From Dermanyssus gallinae (lineage: Eukaryota; Arthropoda; Arachnida; Mesostigmata; Dermanyssidae), in contig QVRM01005202.1 in the NCBI GenBank assembly GCA_003439945.1, forward strand, positions 1,070,001 to 1,134,000: a stretch of DNA of 64,000 nt, in the 5' to 3' direction. A model generated the notes under the pieces. It made no database searches. It was not told the DNA's origin and saw only the letters and a program-made list of their open reading frames with translations. This document shows positions 25,274 through 36,389 of the stretch, one piece after another (position 1 is the stretch's first letter; each line of letters opens with the position of its first letter). Made by a program: the position numbers and the translations under genes.

Positions 25274-25956
25274 GTGACGACAATGTCGCGTGCACTCGAA
25301 AGCCTCGGAATAGTAGAGGCAAGTTGTGCCTCTGCGAGAGGGAGCGATTTGCAAACGATTTGCACAAAACTTCGCTAATCTACCAGTTCTCATTTTCAAT
25401 ATTTTTGCGCGCGAGGTGGGTGAATGATGATAAAGCAAGTGTGAGACAAGTGTGTGTTTGTGTGCAAGACGACCACACAAGGAAGGTGTATGTATTTAGC
25501 CTTGACGATAGCAAAGCCAGAATATGCTCGCCGCACTGCCGAATTGTTTCCTCGGTGGTCGGCGTCGCCATGCGGACGCCATGGCGTCTATGGCGCTGCT
25601 ATCTGATGAGAAGGTGCAAGAGATTAGCAGCCGCTTGCCGGGTTCAGGCTGGCGGCTGGCGGCTGGCGGCTAGCTCCTGTTTCAAGCATCGTTGTTTCGT
25701 CGGTATAACGGTACAGTACAGCCGAACCAAACAGCCAGTGCACAATTGACACCCAGTCAAATGTATATACACACACGCACACGTTTATACATACATACAG
25801 GCAGCCTGCAAGCTGTGGGTGAACCACGAGACCTTACGCAACATAAATGCCACAGCAGTTAGAGCAGCTGCTGTTCAGTCAGCAACTGCTAACGTAGCAA
25901 CGGTATTCGGTATTGTGTGCAGTGTCCGCCGCTTCTAACCTCAACCATCTATCCGT

Positions 25957-26128
25957 TCGGGGCTGACTCTCAGCCAAGATTTAACGTCCATGGGACCGCT
26001 TTTCGCATTGCTTCATAGACGGACCCCCATATATACAAATGTGCAACAGTGGGGTTCGAACCCGCGCACCTATGTGTCTCCTCCGGTCGCGAGGCGCAGA
26101 CGCATGCCTCCACGCCAGCGGGCTCGAC
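25957..26128 (-). mobile_element. tRNA-derived SINE, family 1, copy a, with 20-base target duplication
   Basis: Minus-strand SINE of about 170 bases. Its head begins GTCGAGCCCGCTGGCGTGG, with a pol III A-box-like TGGCGTGG segment, and about 50 bases on carries a perfect B box (GGTTCGAACCC at about 26055-26065 on the plus strand). A conserved tail contains TTGTATATATGGGGGTCCGT and CATGGACGTTAAATCTTGGC. The insertion is bracketed by AACCTCAACCATCTATCCGT (25937-25956) and AACCTCAACCATCTAACCGT (26129-26148), matching at 19 of 20 bases. This is a target-site duplication and direct evidence of retroposition. Confidence 0.9.
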
Positions 26129-26159
26129 AACCTCAACCATCTAACCGTCAACAACACGA

Positions 26160-26282
26160 GTAGATGACGAGCGACGATGCGACACATCCATCGTCGTCAT
26201 CACCAACAACCATCGGCCATCATGATCATCATCATCACCATCATCAGCAGCAGCATCGCCGACTTCATCCAAATCACCACCA
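26160..26282. repeat. CATCAT/CACCAC low-complexity patch
   Basis: Degenerate CAT/CAC/CAG triplets between the two SINEs. Any histidine-rich frame here is an artefact. Confidence 0.85.
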
Positions 26283-26287
26283 CCGAG

Positions 26288-26450
26288 CAAGATGGCTTAG
26301 TGCAAATGCTAGCAAAGCCTTTGCCTTGCATTCGGGAGAACTGGGTTCGAGACCCAGACCGGCCACTCTTATATTGGTTTGCATGGTTTCCAATTTAGAC
26401 AAGGCAAATGCCGGCGCGGATTTAAATTAGCCACGACACGAAAAAAAACG
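26288..26450 (+). mobile_element. tRNA-derived SINE, family 2
   Basis: Begins AAGATGGCTTAGTGCAAATG, where TGGCTTAGTGC is a good pol III A box. Its B box is GGTTCGAGACC at about 26344-26354, and the flanking CTGGG and CCCAG could pair as a T stem. A non-tRNA tail follows (GGCAAATGCCGGCGCGG) and the element ends in an A run (26441-26448). Its body does not match family 1. No second copy was found in this window. Confidence 0.65.
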
Positions 26451-27625
26451 TACACGAGCAATAAATAGCCTTACGGAAAATCTTTAAAAAAAAGAAAACA
26501 TTTCTACCACGGTTTCCTAGGCAGCGTCGTACTGGCGTCGCACGCCGTAAAGAACAATAAGCCAATGAAGAGGTGTACCTTGTGACACACACACAGTGAG
26601 CCTGTGCTGGCCCACCACGCCCGGCTTCCGTCACCCGTCAGAAGCCCAACGCTGAGACGCGCTCCCCCCGCCCGGGTGGCTGGTCAATCTGTCCACTCCA
26701 GGCGAGCCTCTCGTCCCAGAAGCTCCACCCCAACAGCCCCCGTTTCACGTCGACTAGCCTCGCCTCAATGAAGATGAAGACGATGGCAACCGATCGCGCT
26801 CTTTTCTCTAGCGGCTCTCGCAACGACGGGCACGCAAATGTTGGAGCGAGTTAATTTTTGCCATGACGAATTCACACTTAACAGTGGGCATCTTCGTCGT
26901 ACTCAGATCGTACACATATTTTTCTGACATTCAGTCGACACAATTGACGACCACATACGCTCAGATTCGTCGGGCTTCCAAACTGAAATCGACGTTGAGT
27001 GAATTTTACTCTCGGATAAGGCGCACGGGGTTATCTTCACTATAATGCTTTTCATTACAGTGCTTGGTTATCATCTCATACTGATTACAAAGCTTAGTTA
27101 TCTCTCAACGTGTAGGGTAAGGGAGCTTTCTGTGCAAGAACGAGGCGACCTCTAGTGCAGGGCGTTCGAGTCACATTCCAGGGGACTTTCAGAAATGATT
27201 CGCTCAAGCATCATAACCCTAATCCTCAGCTCTTCGTAGGCAAAACGAGAATCAATAATCTACGTTCTCGCCAAGATAGGCTCTGCCATATACCATGCAT
27301 ACCAAGCCGTCTTCAAAGATCCTGTTTTGCAGTTGTCCACAGCAAGTTTACATCTCGGGTCTATTCGTGTTTAGCATTAGGTCAGGTTGCCGCCTGTCAT
27401 ATGTCAAAATTAAGACGCGCGACACTTGTCCTTCCGATTGTCGTCTGTTATTCTTTTTCTTGCCGCTAAATCGTTGTTGTTATTCATGTCGCTGTTTTGT
27501 TGTTGTCTTTGTAAAGCGTTTGTTGTAGTTGATCTTGTGAAATGTTCGATGTTGTTCTTGTGAAATGTTTGTTGATGTTTTTGATAAATGTTTGTTGTCG
27601 TTTGTGTAAAATATTTATTGTTGTT
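26451..27625. other. Unrecognised DNA
   Basis: Includes a GC-rich patch at 26590-26840 and TGTTGTTT-type degenerate repeats from about 27470 to 27630. No gene recognised. Confidence 0.45.
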
Positions 27626-27765
27626 GTGTTGCAGGTCCCCTTACGCTTAAGTTGATTCAGCGGGTCGGTAAAAGCCTTAATCTTTCGACAGGAGACCCGA
27701 GGGCATCCAAATTCTTGCGTCATTGTTGAATTGGGCTAACGCTGGGTTAGAGAACCCGTGATCAC
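27626..27765 (+). pseudogene. Retroelement module copy D, internally deleted
   Basis: Plus-strand fragment reading GPLTLKLIQRVGKSLNLSTG, DPRASKFLRH, then stop. It matches copy C (GDSRSSEFLRQRL) closely. At ATTCTTGCGTCA the sequence jumps to TTGTTGAATTGGGCTAACGC, skipping the 52 bases that in copy C encode RLSFDIQRGNAASVRGT. The downstream end GGGTTAGAGAA...CCGTGA also matches copy C. The copy begins right after a TGTTGTT-type repeat patch. Confidence 0.6.
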
Positions 27766-30195
27766 ACGTTCGCGCGGAGACAATTGTCCACTCCAAAGTG
27801 CTAACATAGTGAAATTATATAAATAAAAAATATCTGCATATAATGTTTGTGTTTGAAAGTGTTCGTTGTTGTTACTGCAATCGTTTTATCGTTACTGCTG
27901 TCGTTCACTCTTCATTGGCGCTGCGGATTCAGTTGACCGTTGCCTAGCGATGTAATCTTGGTGCTTTATTGAAGTTTAGTCACAGCTATCGTTTAGCCTA
28001 TCAGCAGTTTTTTTCCGTGACGTAAATGTACACATATTCACGCTACTCTACGTATAAATGAGATGGAGGCCGGCCGAAAGCCAAGCCGAGTGCACTGACG
28101 CCTGTAGCGGGGTGCGTCAGCGACCGCGCGAGAGACTTCTTATCGAACACAACTCGCTTGAAATTATCAATGCAGCCATAGAATTGGCATTCCTACGCGC
28201 TGGCAGATGTCCAACGCGTCACGTCGTTGTTTCGGCTTGCGACTAATATATTTGAAAAAAAGAGTACCTTACACCTGCCCCAGATGGCTCATGTCGGCCC
28301 CAACGACTCACAATAAGGGCACACGAGTGAAAATAGCATTTTGCAGCATTAGAGATAATTTCTGTATATGATCTCCCGGTCGTCGCACAAAAATGCGATA
28401 TTTTGCTAAAGACATCTAGATGTTATGAGCATCAGACTAGGGACGCCACGTTTATCATCTTCAGATCTGGAGCCAAATATTCAAGGTTAATTTAGCCTGC
28501 AGATGTAAGAACATGCAGGAACTTGCCTAAAATCTTGCCCGTGGTTTTCTGCGTCTAGTTCAAAACGTGCTGCCACGTAACGGAGAGACGGATTAAACAA
28601 ATATAATGCACATATCTGTATCATTGATATTGTCTGTAAAATGCTTGATGCAGCGGGCGTCATAGTTAAGTATGGGACTCACACGCTCACTAACGTTATG
28701 TCGTTCTCCTTGCCCTTTTTAAAGGGTAGCCACAGTACTATCTTCTTGAGATTATTTCATCTAGCCACTTTTTAGTATCTTACTGCTTTTTTTGTGGCTC
28801 ATTTTTGCGCGGCAGTGCGCATCGGAGACAACTTTTCTTCAGGTCTTCTTACCATGAACCAGGGTTCATCAATTTTGAGGAGCGTATCTACAAGGGCTTG
28901 GCGTGTCAGGAAGTTTCCCTTAGCTCCGAGAGAGTGGCTCTCACCCATAATTAAAAGGAAAGCGTTTTTAATAGTGCCTTACATTGTTTACTTCTCTTGA
29001 CTTGCACATACGGCATCCCAAACCATCTTTCGGCACGTTTAGACGGCACTCATCTTTCGGCACTCATCACTTATACACAAGATATATCGTGCACGGCTAT
29101 GACCACAGTGTGCGCTCTTCAGGGTTTCACTACTCATCTGGTCCGTGCCGATCCCGGTTCTGTTTGCATGTTTGAGCTAAGTTCCTATAGTAGTAGTAAC
29201 TAGTATATGAGCTGTCAAACGCCTCAGAGACTTGCATAACCTCTCAATTTGGGACGGGTGTGGTAGTCCCATAATACGTCATTGGTGTGTATTAATCTTT
29301 GAAAATGCAACTATACGAACAACAATTTTATTCATGAAAGGAAGTCGATCGCATAGGTAGTGCGATGAAAAGATGAACGTGCTACTCTCTTTCTCTAAGA
29401 GTGTCGACCTGAAAAAAAGTGCCTTTGGAAATAATTACACTATAAACGGAGTCATCTTAGTGACTACTAATATTATTCGTAACCTGGTTCACGTTACAGT
29501 GAGTCTCGAGCTCAGGCAACATTCTCCATAATTGGTCAAATCCGCAGCCTTCTTGAAGACACTATCCTTGAGGCTAGACAAAGCTGAAAAACGTTCGAAA
29601 CATATACCCCAGACGCATTCCTGAAATATGGATGCTCAACGGAACGATCAGACGATCCACTACCGAATCTTGACTCCATTAATTCACAACGCAATGTAAG
29701 CATGCTATGTCAACAGGAGTGGGCTCTTATACTCCGACTGTATCAACAATACGCTACGGATAGATCTGATAACTGGACTCGGCACGGCCAAACGAATCAC
29801 TTTCTTTCTCATACTTTGCCCCTATATGACTTCTCTCGGTCTAACCGTGTATATTTCTTCAAAACTCGCGAAGAGGAAACTAAGCCTAAACGTCATTGAA
29901 CCTACTTTATTTTAGTGATGGCTTATTAAATACAACTATATGACATCTGTTTGAATAGACATTTAGCCACGATATTATGCTCTTACTAAACGTATCTAGG
30001 ATTTTCACAGCAAAGTACTGTAACAGCAGAACAATGCTCAACTAGATTTACATTCAAGGAAGAGGAACTACTTCTACCGGAGCGGTGTGTAATCTTACGC
30101 ATGCATTATCCGCCTTTTAAACAGTTGTGCCTCGGGTCTGCTAGTGTGTGTAGTAAATAATGCCATTAGCATCCCTGTTTAAAAAAAACCTATTT
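27766..30195. other. Unrecognised DNA
   Basis: AT-rich, with only short open frames and no recognisable element ends, RNA genes or tandem arrays. Confidence 0.5.
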
Positions 30196-30198
30196 GGG

Positions 30199-30356
30199 CG
30201 TACTCTCAGCCAACATTTAACGTCCACGGGACTGCTATCATATCGCTTCGTAACACGGACCTCATAAATACCAATGTGTGACGGTGGGGCTTGAACCCGT
30301 TCACCTATGGGTCTCTTCGGTTGCAAGGCGCACGCGAATGCACCACTGGGCTCGAC
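30199..30356 (-). mobile_element. tRNA-derived SINE, family 1, copy b
   Basis: Minus-strand copy. On the plus strand it runs from TACTCTCAGCCAACATTTAACG to GGGCTCGAC, with a B-box relic GGGCTTGAACCC at 30288-30299 and the family segments CACGGACCTCATAAATAC and CTCTTCGGTTGCAAGGCG. It is more diverged than copy a, and no clear target duplication was seen. An A run lies close to its 3' end side (30181-30188). Confidence 0.8.
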
Positions 30357-30594
30357 TACTGTTGTACACCTCCCGTCTTTCTATTTCTTACGATGCAGGG
30401 CTACCCATTTTGATTAGCCTGTGTGTTGTCCCCTTAGGAGTCTGATCAGGTTGACCCATATCGGGTGAATCCCATGATGGGTCAGAACACCTCGGAGTTG
30501 GTCTCTATTGCCTCTGTCGTACGTTATGTCCTCCTAGGAGAAATGCCTTTTTCGATCAGAATCCTTTTACATTGCCTTAATAATTTCATCCGCA
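30357..30594. other. Unrecognised DNA
   Basis: Nothing recognised. Confidence 0.4.
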
Positions 30595-30613
30595 TATATA
30601 TATATATATATAC
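30595..30613. repeat. (TA)n tract at 5' edge of module copy B
   Basis: Short TA run that marks where copy B starts, in mid-domain. Confidence 0.9.
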
Positions 30614-30615
30614 AT

Positions 30616-30890
30616 ATTGGCGGGCCCGGTCCATCTACTCGAAGTTTGCTACAAAAGGTCGGGAAACGCCTGATTCTAGCCAGCGGAGACAAACGAGCGG
30701 ATGATTTTCTCAGACAGCGTCTGTCGCTGGATGTGCAACGGGGCAATGTGGCCTCGGTTCGAGGAACCCTCCAGAAATGGCTGGTCCCTAAACTGAATCC
30801 CCCGTAATTGTGCACACGTTCGCAGGGACCCAAATGTCATGGTCCGACCGTGAATGATTTGAAATTGCATAAATTATTAATTTATTAATA
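30616..30890 (+). pseudogene. Retroelement module copy B, truncated at (TA)n
   Basis: Plus-strand piece that starts within the domain at GGPGPSTRSLLQKVGKRL directly after a (TA)n run. It continues LILASGDKRADDFLRQRLS, DVQRGNVASVRGTLQKW and stops. It is very close to copy A, and its 3' flank keeps the same tail (CAAATGTCATG...TGAATGATT) before AT-rich DNA and a new (TA)n run at 30895. Both ends of this copy therefore lie at (TA)n. The RPDG half of the domain is absent. Confidence 0.65.
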
Positions 30891-30894
30891 TAAT

Positions 30895-30940
30895 TATATA
30901 TATATATATATGTGCATTAAAAAAAATATATATATATACA
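30895..30940. repeat. (TA)n tracts between two retroelement 3' ends
   Basis: Two TA runs separated by TGTGCATTAAAAAAA. The 3' tail of module copy B lies on the left and the 3' end of the LINE (minus strand) on the right. Confidence 0.9.
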
Positions 30941-33310
30941 GGTTTATTTCACCAGAAATTGGTAGATGCTACCTCAAATTCATATCGGCTAATAACATCT
31001 TTCACTACTGCATGCATTGAACCAGCTTCTATTTCCTTGCTTTGCAGTATGTGGTATCGGTCAATATTACATATGCCACAATATTTACATACCCAATCTT
31101 CAATTTCAAAGCAATACCCTTCTAGGCATATATATTGGTGGTAGCCATGCCAGGTAAGTCTGCAGAGTACCCGTCTGTTCACTTGCATTTTCTGCTTCCA
31201 ATGGTCTGTCGTGAATGCAGGAGCGTCAGTGAAATTCTCTATGGCAAAGATCAAATTACGCTTTTCTCTGTATGCGCGATATTGCTCTACGACGAGTGGG
31301 CTAAAAACGTATTTGTCCAAGATAAGATCTTCCACAAAGCTTCGCTCTTGGCATAGTTCCATCGCCAAGGTTGTCGATGCGTTACGCGGCAGTCCGAGCA
31401 TATATTTCACAAAATTTGCTTTTATTCTGTCTATCTCCTTAATTTTGTCTAAAGTTAAATTTGGTGCAATGGCCCGAAGGCAGTAAGTTATAATCGGAGC
31501 TATTTTTATCTTAAAAAGGTTCATTCCAGTCTTAATGTGAATTTGGGTAAGGTCTCCGAGTAGCGTCATGGCCGATACTGCTTTTGCACGTTTGTTCTCT
31601 ATGTGCTTTGTAAAAGATAGGCCAGGGGTCAAGATTACTCCGAGATAGCTAAATTGACTTACTAATTCAATATTTTGGTTATTGACCCTGATGATGTGGT
31701 CAAGACTGGCGTATCGACCTCCTCGGGAAAATCGAAGAATTTTTGTCTTGGATATATTAATTGTCAGCTTATACTGTGCGCACCATTGGCTCATTTCATT
31801 CAGGTAAAACTGTAGATGTGGTCTTGACTTGGCCATTATTATGATGAGATTATGATGAGATCGTCAGCGTAGAATACATGCGGGGCTTTAGCATTTCGAA
31901 GTAATTGGCTTAACCCTGTGACATAAAGGATGAATAAGAAAGGGCTTGCCGTGTCGCCTTGTGCTAGCCCAATTGTCTGTTTAACTTCTTGCGCAATACA
32001 GTGAGGCCCATTTCTGATTGTGATATAGTTTGCAGTGAGAATGCTTCTCATTAGGTTGAACATTCGACCTTTGATGCCAAAATGCTGTCGCATAATATCC
32101 AGAAGGCAGTCTCTAGGTACACTATCAAAAGCAGTTTTGAAGTCAACAAACGCTGCGTAGGTCATCTGTCCGTCGTTGAAACGTTCCCGCACGTGACGAA
32201 GGACTTCCCTGAGAGCTCGTTCAGTTGAGCGACCTTCCAAGAACCCATTATGTTCCGTTGGTATTAGGTCTTTACATTTGCTGTATAGTCGAGTCACAAT
32301 TAGTGAGGTTAATATTCTGTAGACTACGCTAGTTAATGCTATCCCGCGGTAGTTCGCTGGGTCTGTGGCGTCGCCTTTGCTTTTGTAAATTGGTTGCAGG
32401 TAGCTTCGGCGCCATTGCTCGGGTATGTGCCCGTGTTCTAAGCATACATTAAACAGCGCTGTTAGCTTTGGGGTTATGTGCTCTATTCCCTGCTTAAGAT
32501 GTTCGTAGTAAATATCATCAGGACCTGATGATTTTCCGTTTTTCTTCGCTAGTATAGCCATTCGAACCTCCCCTTTCGTAAAGTCTTCCCAGTCAGGCTC
32601 TATATGGGGTGCGTGTTCATTGTCAGGCAGTTGAACATCGTGGCTTAGTAGCGTTGTGAAATGCGAGACCCATTCGTCGTCGTTTATTAGTGGGTTTGCT
32701 ACAGCAGGTCTCTTCGGTAAGAGGATCCATGGTTTCTGGATGCTTTCTTTCACCTGTTGTGTGCGCTGCGCGGTCTCGTATTCATATTTCTTCCTCTGAA
32801 TCATTCGTTTATACGTTTTCTTTAGATCAGCTAGGTTTGCCAGCCCTGATGGCTCCAATCGTTGTGGCAACAAATGTGCGTTTTGATGGTTTTGCACTCG
32901 TGATCGAACCATAGTTTGTGTCTCGTCGCAGTGTTCCTTTTATATGATGCTGCAGATTGAATGGCCCACCGAAGTGAACGCTCGTAAAAGTCTGTGTCTA
33001 CTTCGGTCGCATCTGGGAGTAGATATAAGGCTTGTTCTAGCTTGCTGAGACTTATCTTGCGGGCGAGGGAAATTCGTTTGTCACGGCCAGTTATCTTCGT
33101 ATGCGCAAGGCTGAAGGTAACTTTGCAGTGCTTCCGTTCGGCTGAAACTGTCGTTTTATGGTCTTTTATATAAGCTCCCGGTTCACTAGAAGTACTCATA
33201 ATTAGGTTTACAGCACTTTTTCCATTCCATGCTATATATGTAGCGTCGGAATAATTACCTTCTATTTGCAAGCCCATTTCCCTTACTCCCTCGATAAAAG
33301 CTATATATAT
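30941..33310 (-). mobile_element. 5'-truncated endonuclease/RT-type LINE
   Basis: Minus-strand non-LTR retrotransposon of about 2.4 kb. Its 3' end reads GGTGAAATAAACCTG, with an AATAAA signal, then (TA)n. Its 5' end is truncated inside the endonuclease domain at a short TATATATATA run (33301-33310). The coding content is the end of an apurinic-type endonuclease, a full reverse transcriptase core and a cysteine motif. Confidence 0.85.
30949..33300 (-). pseudogene. LINE ORF2: endonuclease end, reverse transcriptase, zinc motif
   Basis: The ORF copies element RNA into DNA at a nicked target. In order on the minus strand: the endonuclease C-terminus (SDATYIAWNGKSAVNLIMS, then KDHKTTV in place of the SDH-type motif); a linker with LWFDHECK; then reverse-transcriptase motifs KSSGPDDIYYEHLKQ, NYRGIALTSVVYRIL, EHNGFLEGRST, AFVDFKTAFDSVPRDCL (motif A), GLAQGDTASPFLF (motif B) and FYADDLIII (motif C); the thumb (SYLGVILTPGLSFTKHI); and a C-terminal CKYCGICNIDRYHILQ zinc-finger relic lacking its last cysteine. 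The frame breaks near 32870 and again just after YADD at about 31840, where an 11-base ATCTCATCATA unit is tandemly doubled. The rest is remarkably open, which suggests a fairly recent copy. The clade (I/Jockey/R1 group) is uncertain. Confidence 0.9.
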
Positions 33311-33386
33311 ACACAAGCAACGCAACAAAAGCTCGCGAAAAGCATTTGTTTTATTTAACTTTTTATTTTTATTTCAATAAAAGCAT
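33311..33386. other. AT-rich spacer with clustered AATAAA signals (minus strand)
   Basis: On the minus strand, directly after the TAA stop at 33387, AAATAAA-type signals occur two or three times within 50 bases. They could serve the candidate last exon at 33387-33590. Confidence 0.35.
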
Positions 33387-33590
33387 TTACATGGTAGCAC
33401 AAACTACCTTTGAAGTGCATTTGTTGAGTACGTTTAGGCGAGTGCAATCTAGGTCGAGACTCTGGCACTTGTCGATGTGACGAACGTACTCTCCGGCATT
33501 GTTGGACAACAAAGCACGACATTTAGCGGCCCGCACGCCATGGCCATGGTTGTGCTGTGTGCAGTACGGCCAGATAGATGTGTATGGCAA
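33387..33590 (-). CDS. Possible last exon of a cysteine-rich protein
   Basis: Minus-strand open stretch of 67 codons ending in TAA, with AATAAA signals 15-50 bases downstream. The sequence is not repeat-like and contains six cysteines in a C-x12-17-C-x18-C-x6-C-x9-C-x5-C style arrangement (WPYCTQHNHGHGV, AAKCRALL, IDKCQSLDLDC, LNKCTSKVVC). Spaced cysteines, an AG just upstream (33592-33591 on the minus strand) and poly(A) signals fit the last exon of a secreted protein. No family is recognised. The candidate acceptor has a poor pyrimidine tract and no upstream exon was identified, so this is tentative. Confidence 0.3.
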   Translation of the reverse strand: MPYTSIWPYCTQHNHGHGVRAAKCRALLSNNAGEYVRHIDKCQSLDLDCTRLNVLNKCTSKVVCATM

Positions 33591-36040
33591 CTATGATGAT
33601 CGTCTACCCACCCCATCTTGCGATGATGATGATAAAAGATCCTCCAGTGGCTGCTGCTGCTGCTGCCGCAACACCGCCATACTATTGCCAATGAGCCGAA
33701 TCTCGACGCACGCACGTGTAGTACGCGTGCCTTCGACAGGAGGATTTGTGATCGATGATGTCGATGAAGGCGGGATGGGCGGGGGGGGGGCGATCGCGGG
33801 GTTGTCGCGGTGTATCTGAACTACAGAAAACCGTCACACAAACGCCACTCGCATTCGTTTGCCGTTGTCATCGGCGTCGTCGTCATCGTCATTGTCATCA
33901 TACCTGCTGTTAGCTTACATTGCCCATTACTACTACCTTGGCTTACCATGGCCAGCGTGCGGTGGACTTAATTACGTACGCGGAGTCTGTTCCTGTTCGT
34001 CGTTCGACTCAATAAAGCTGGCTAGCCGATCGCTTAGCTGATACGAATAATTCTCTCTACTCTCTTCTGCCAACAATTGTTTACCGGATCGGTGCCATAT
34101 ACGCGTAAAATCTATCTTGTCTTGCCAGCTTCTCCTCCGTGCCGTTCACATGAACGGTAGGCCGCTCGGTTCGGCCTTATTCAGCGTGTTAGCAGTCCAG
34201 TTGACCTGGCTGATGCGTTGAAGGTCCGGGGACACACGATCGTGCCTGCATCGCTTGACATGCACCATGGTCCTGTTGCCCCGCATTTGACCCTACAAAC
34301 GCAGGTTAGCAATACGAGTATACCGAAACAAACCGGAACTACATGCCTGTTTGTCTATGCAGCAGCGCAGCAATATGGTCGGTGTCTATGCTCAATGGGG
34401 TCGCAGGAGCAGGACTGTTCTTTTTCATTGGCGTTTCATATTGGCAACGAACATTCAACTAATCTCGACGATGAAGAACAGAACAAACTACTAGGTAAAC
34501 AACCTAAAGCTGCCGTAATTAGCATGGCCATAACATAGAACTGATCGTTATGATGAAGTTCTTTAACATTCAGCGTCATATGTTAAAGCTCGAACCCGGC
34601 ATGATGAACGCTGAAACAAAAAGCGAAGCACGTGCACAATCGCCCCCGGCAGATCTATGTCAGATATAGTGGTAAAAGCGGTGATTAATATGTGGTAAAA
34701 AATCTAATTAATTAAAGCTACTAATCGTGTCTGCTACTACTACTGCTGCTACGATTGTCAATACCAATCAATATTGGGCACACAATTGGATATCATGCCA
34801 ACAACTCCTGGGTGCTGCAGCGGATAGACAGGAGTGTACCTAGTTGTCGCAATAGCAAATACTAATTTAGGCATTTAGAGCTCACAGTCCGGGGCACTGT
34901 TTTTATAAGTTCTAGGTATTAATGCAGCGTATGCTGATTGCGGCGTTTATGGCATTGTTTGCTGATAGCTAGCACATGATCTTCCTACATTATACCATCC
35001 GTATAATATAATTAATATTACTGCTTTCTCTGAATCGCCGGGTGAACCTCATATGGACGGCCTCTCATTTCGATACAATTAGTGCAATGCGGTGCTTTTG
35101 TAGAATTTGTCTTGAACTGTGTTCTTGTGAAGCTACCGTTAAGCGGTACGTTATTCCCCGCCTGCATTCCAGTGCAGCATTGTCGCCATTAACTCACTGA
35201 TGAAGCTGTCAGTAAGGAAAGCTGTAGTGTTATTCAACCTGAAGGTCGTTTCAGTGGCATCTGATATGGTATTATACAGATTTGGGAATGCATATTCGCC
35301 CAGCAGCTTATTGCTATCTACACGTCAAAAGCAACGTTCCTTACGAGTGTTTTAGGTCTCCCTAGAAACGCACAGAATAGGAGGACGCCCTCATCGAGGA
35401 CCTCGTGAAACGTTTTCAACTCCCGTCTACGCGCCTTTTCTATGAGAGTCTTGTAGAAGTTTGGAGCGGAATACAAGACACGTGCCCGAAGCGTTCTACG
35501 GAACGTCATCAGTGTTGCAGGAAACGCATGAATGGAACCGCTCTTCAAACAGTGCCCTGTTCTCACTCGCATTTCCGTTTACGGGTTCAACCGCAAACTG
35601 TGCCGCCGGACTGGGTTTCGTAGTCCCCTAGTGGTGAGTGTCCTTGCTAATTTTGCAGCCTCGTTTGCACCAAATAGCATTACAAAATATGTCGCTCAGT
35701 GCCAGCCATTTGTGCGTTGACTTGGTAATGTTTCCTGAATAACTGCATATGTAATTCTAGTTATAGTTTAATATTAACAAAACGATTGCCGTTGCTACAG
35801 CTCTCTGTTACTCTTCATTTCTCGAATGTACTTTTAGAGACAGCTTTGTTCCAACGCCTGTTGTGTGATTATCTGTACTGTGTTGTTAAGTAAGTAAAGC
35901 AATCAATGATTCACGTAGCTTCAACTGATTGCAATTAGGCCACTATAAGTATGATTACGCAAACGATTGCATCGGTGTACAGTATGCCGGCGACAGCCCG
36001 GTAGATGACAACTAGGACCAGCGCAGTAACAAACGTAAAT
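33591..36040. other. Mostly unrecognised DNA
   Basis: GAT/GCT triplet patches at 33590-33660, a ten-G run at 33781-33790 and a CGTCGTCAT patch at 33870-33900. An 84-codon minus-strand frame (35572-35318, with TFRRTLRARVLYSAPNFYKT) is not repeat-like and could be transposon-derived, but I cannot name it. Confidence 0.4.
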
Positions 36041-36043
36041 AGC

Positions 36044-36070
<27 letters not shown>
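36044..36070. repeat. (TA)n tract
   Basis: Short TA run, no recognised element at either side. Confidence 0.9.
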
Positions 36071-36075
<5 letters not shown>

Positions 36076-36290
36076 GAGTTTGAATTTTCCAATGGAAATT
36101 CACACGGCTGTCGTAGGCGAGCTTTATCAGTCTGCCGTATCGCGCAGCGACTAAGACGGCGTGGAACGAGAGTGAGATAAAGAAAGAGGAAATTCACAAG
36201 GTTGAAGAGCCAATGGACCCATCAGCTTGGCTGGACACTCCATCTTTCAGAGTCGACTAATAAGTCGCAGACAAGTACCGCTACTGACAC

Positions 36291-36291
36291 A

Positions 36292-36325
<34 letters not shown>
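36291..36325. repeat. (TA)n tract left of a short R2-like 3' tail
   Basis: TA run with one phase break, ending where the 64-base tail begins. Confidence 0.9.
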
Positions 36326-36389
36326 AGGCGAGCACTGCCGAGTGTGTGCAAACGTATTTAAATCATAATAAATCATCACAATATTTTTC
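36326..36389 (+). mobile_element. Extremely 5'-truncated copy of the R2-like LINE 3' tail
   Basis: The sequence GGCGAGCACTGCCGAGTGTG through AATAAATCATCACAATATTT matches the last 60 bases of the R2-like LINE 3' UTR at 9312-9371. It sits directly between (TA)n on the left and a TATATAGATATATAG stretch on the right. A copy that keeps only the 3' end is the usual product of aborted target-primed reverse transcription. Confidence 0.75.

Larger units (their letters stand above)
21141..25935. other. Mostly unrecognised DNA
   Basis: Contains (TA)n at 22528-22625 and 23021-23042 and (CAA)n at 25168-25273. An 88-codon minus-strand frame (22304-22038) and a 75-codon plus-strand frame (22703-22930) have non-repetitive composition but no recognisable domain. 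No tRNA, rRNA or transposon ends seen. Confidence 0.4.

Noticed and set aside
26041..26075. tRNA gene suggested by GGTTCGAACCC
   Set aside because: The B box belongs to a SINE: the sequence has a long non-tRNA tail, no convincing acceptor stem, and a target-site duplication.
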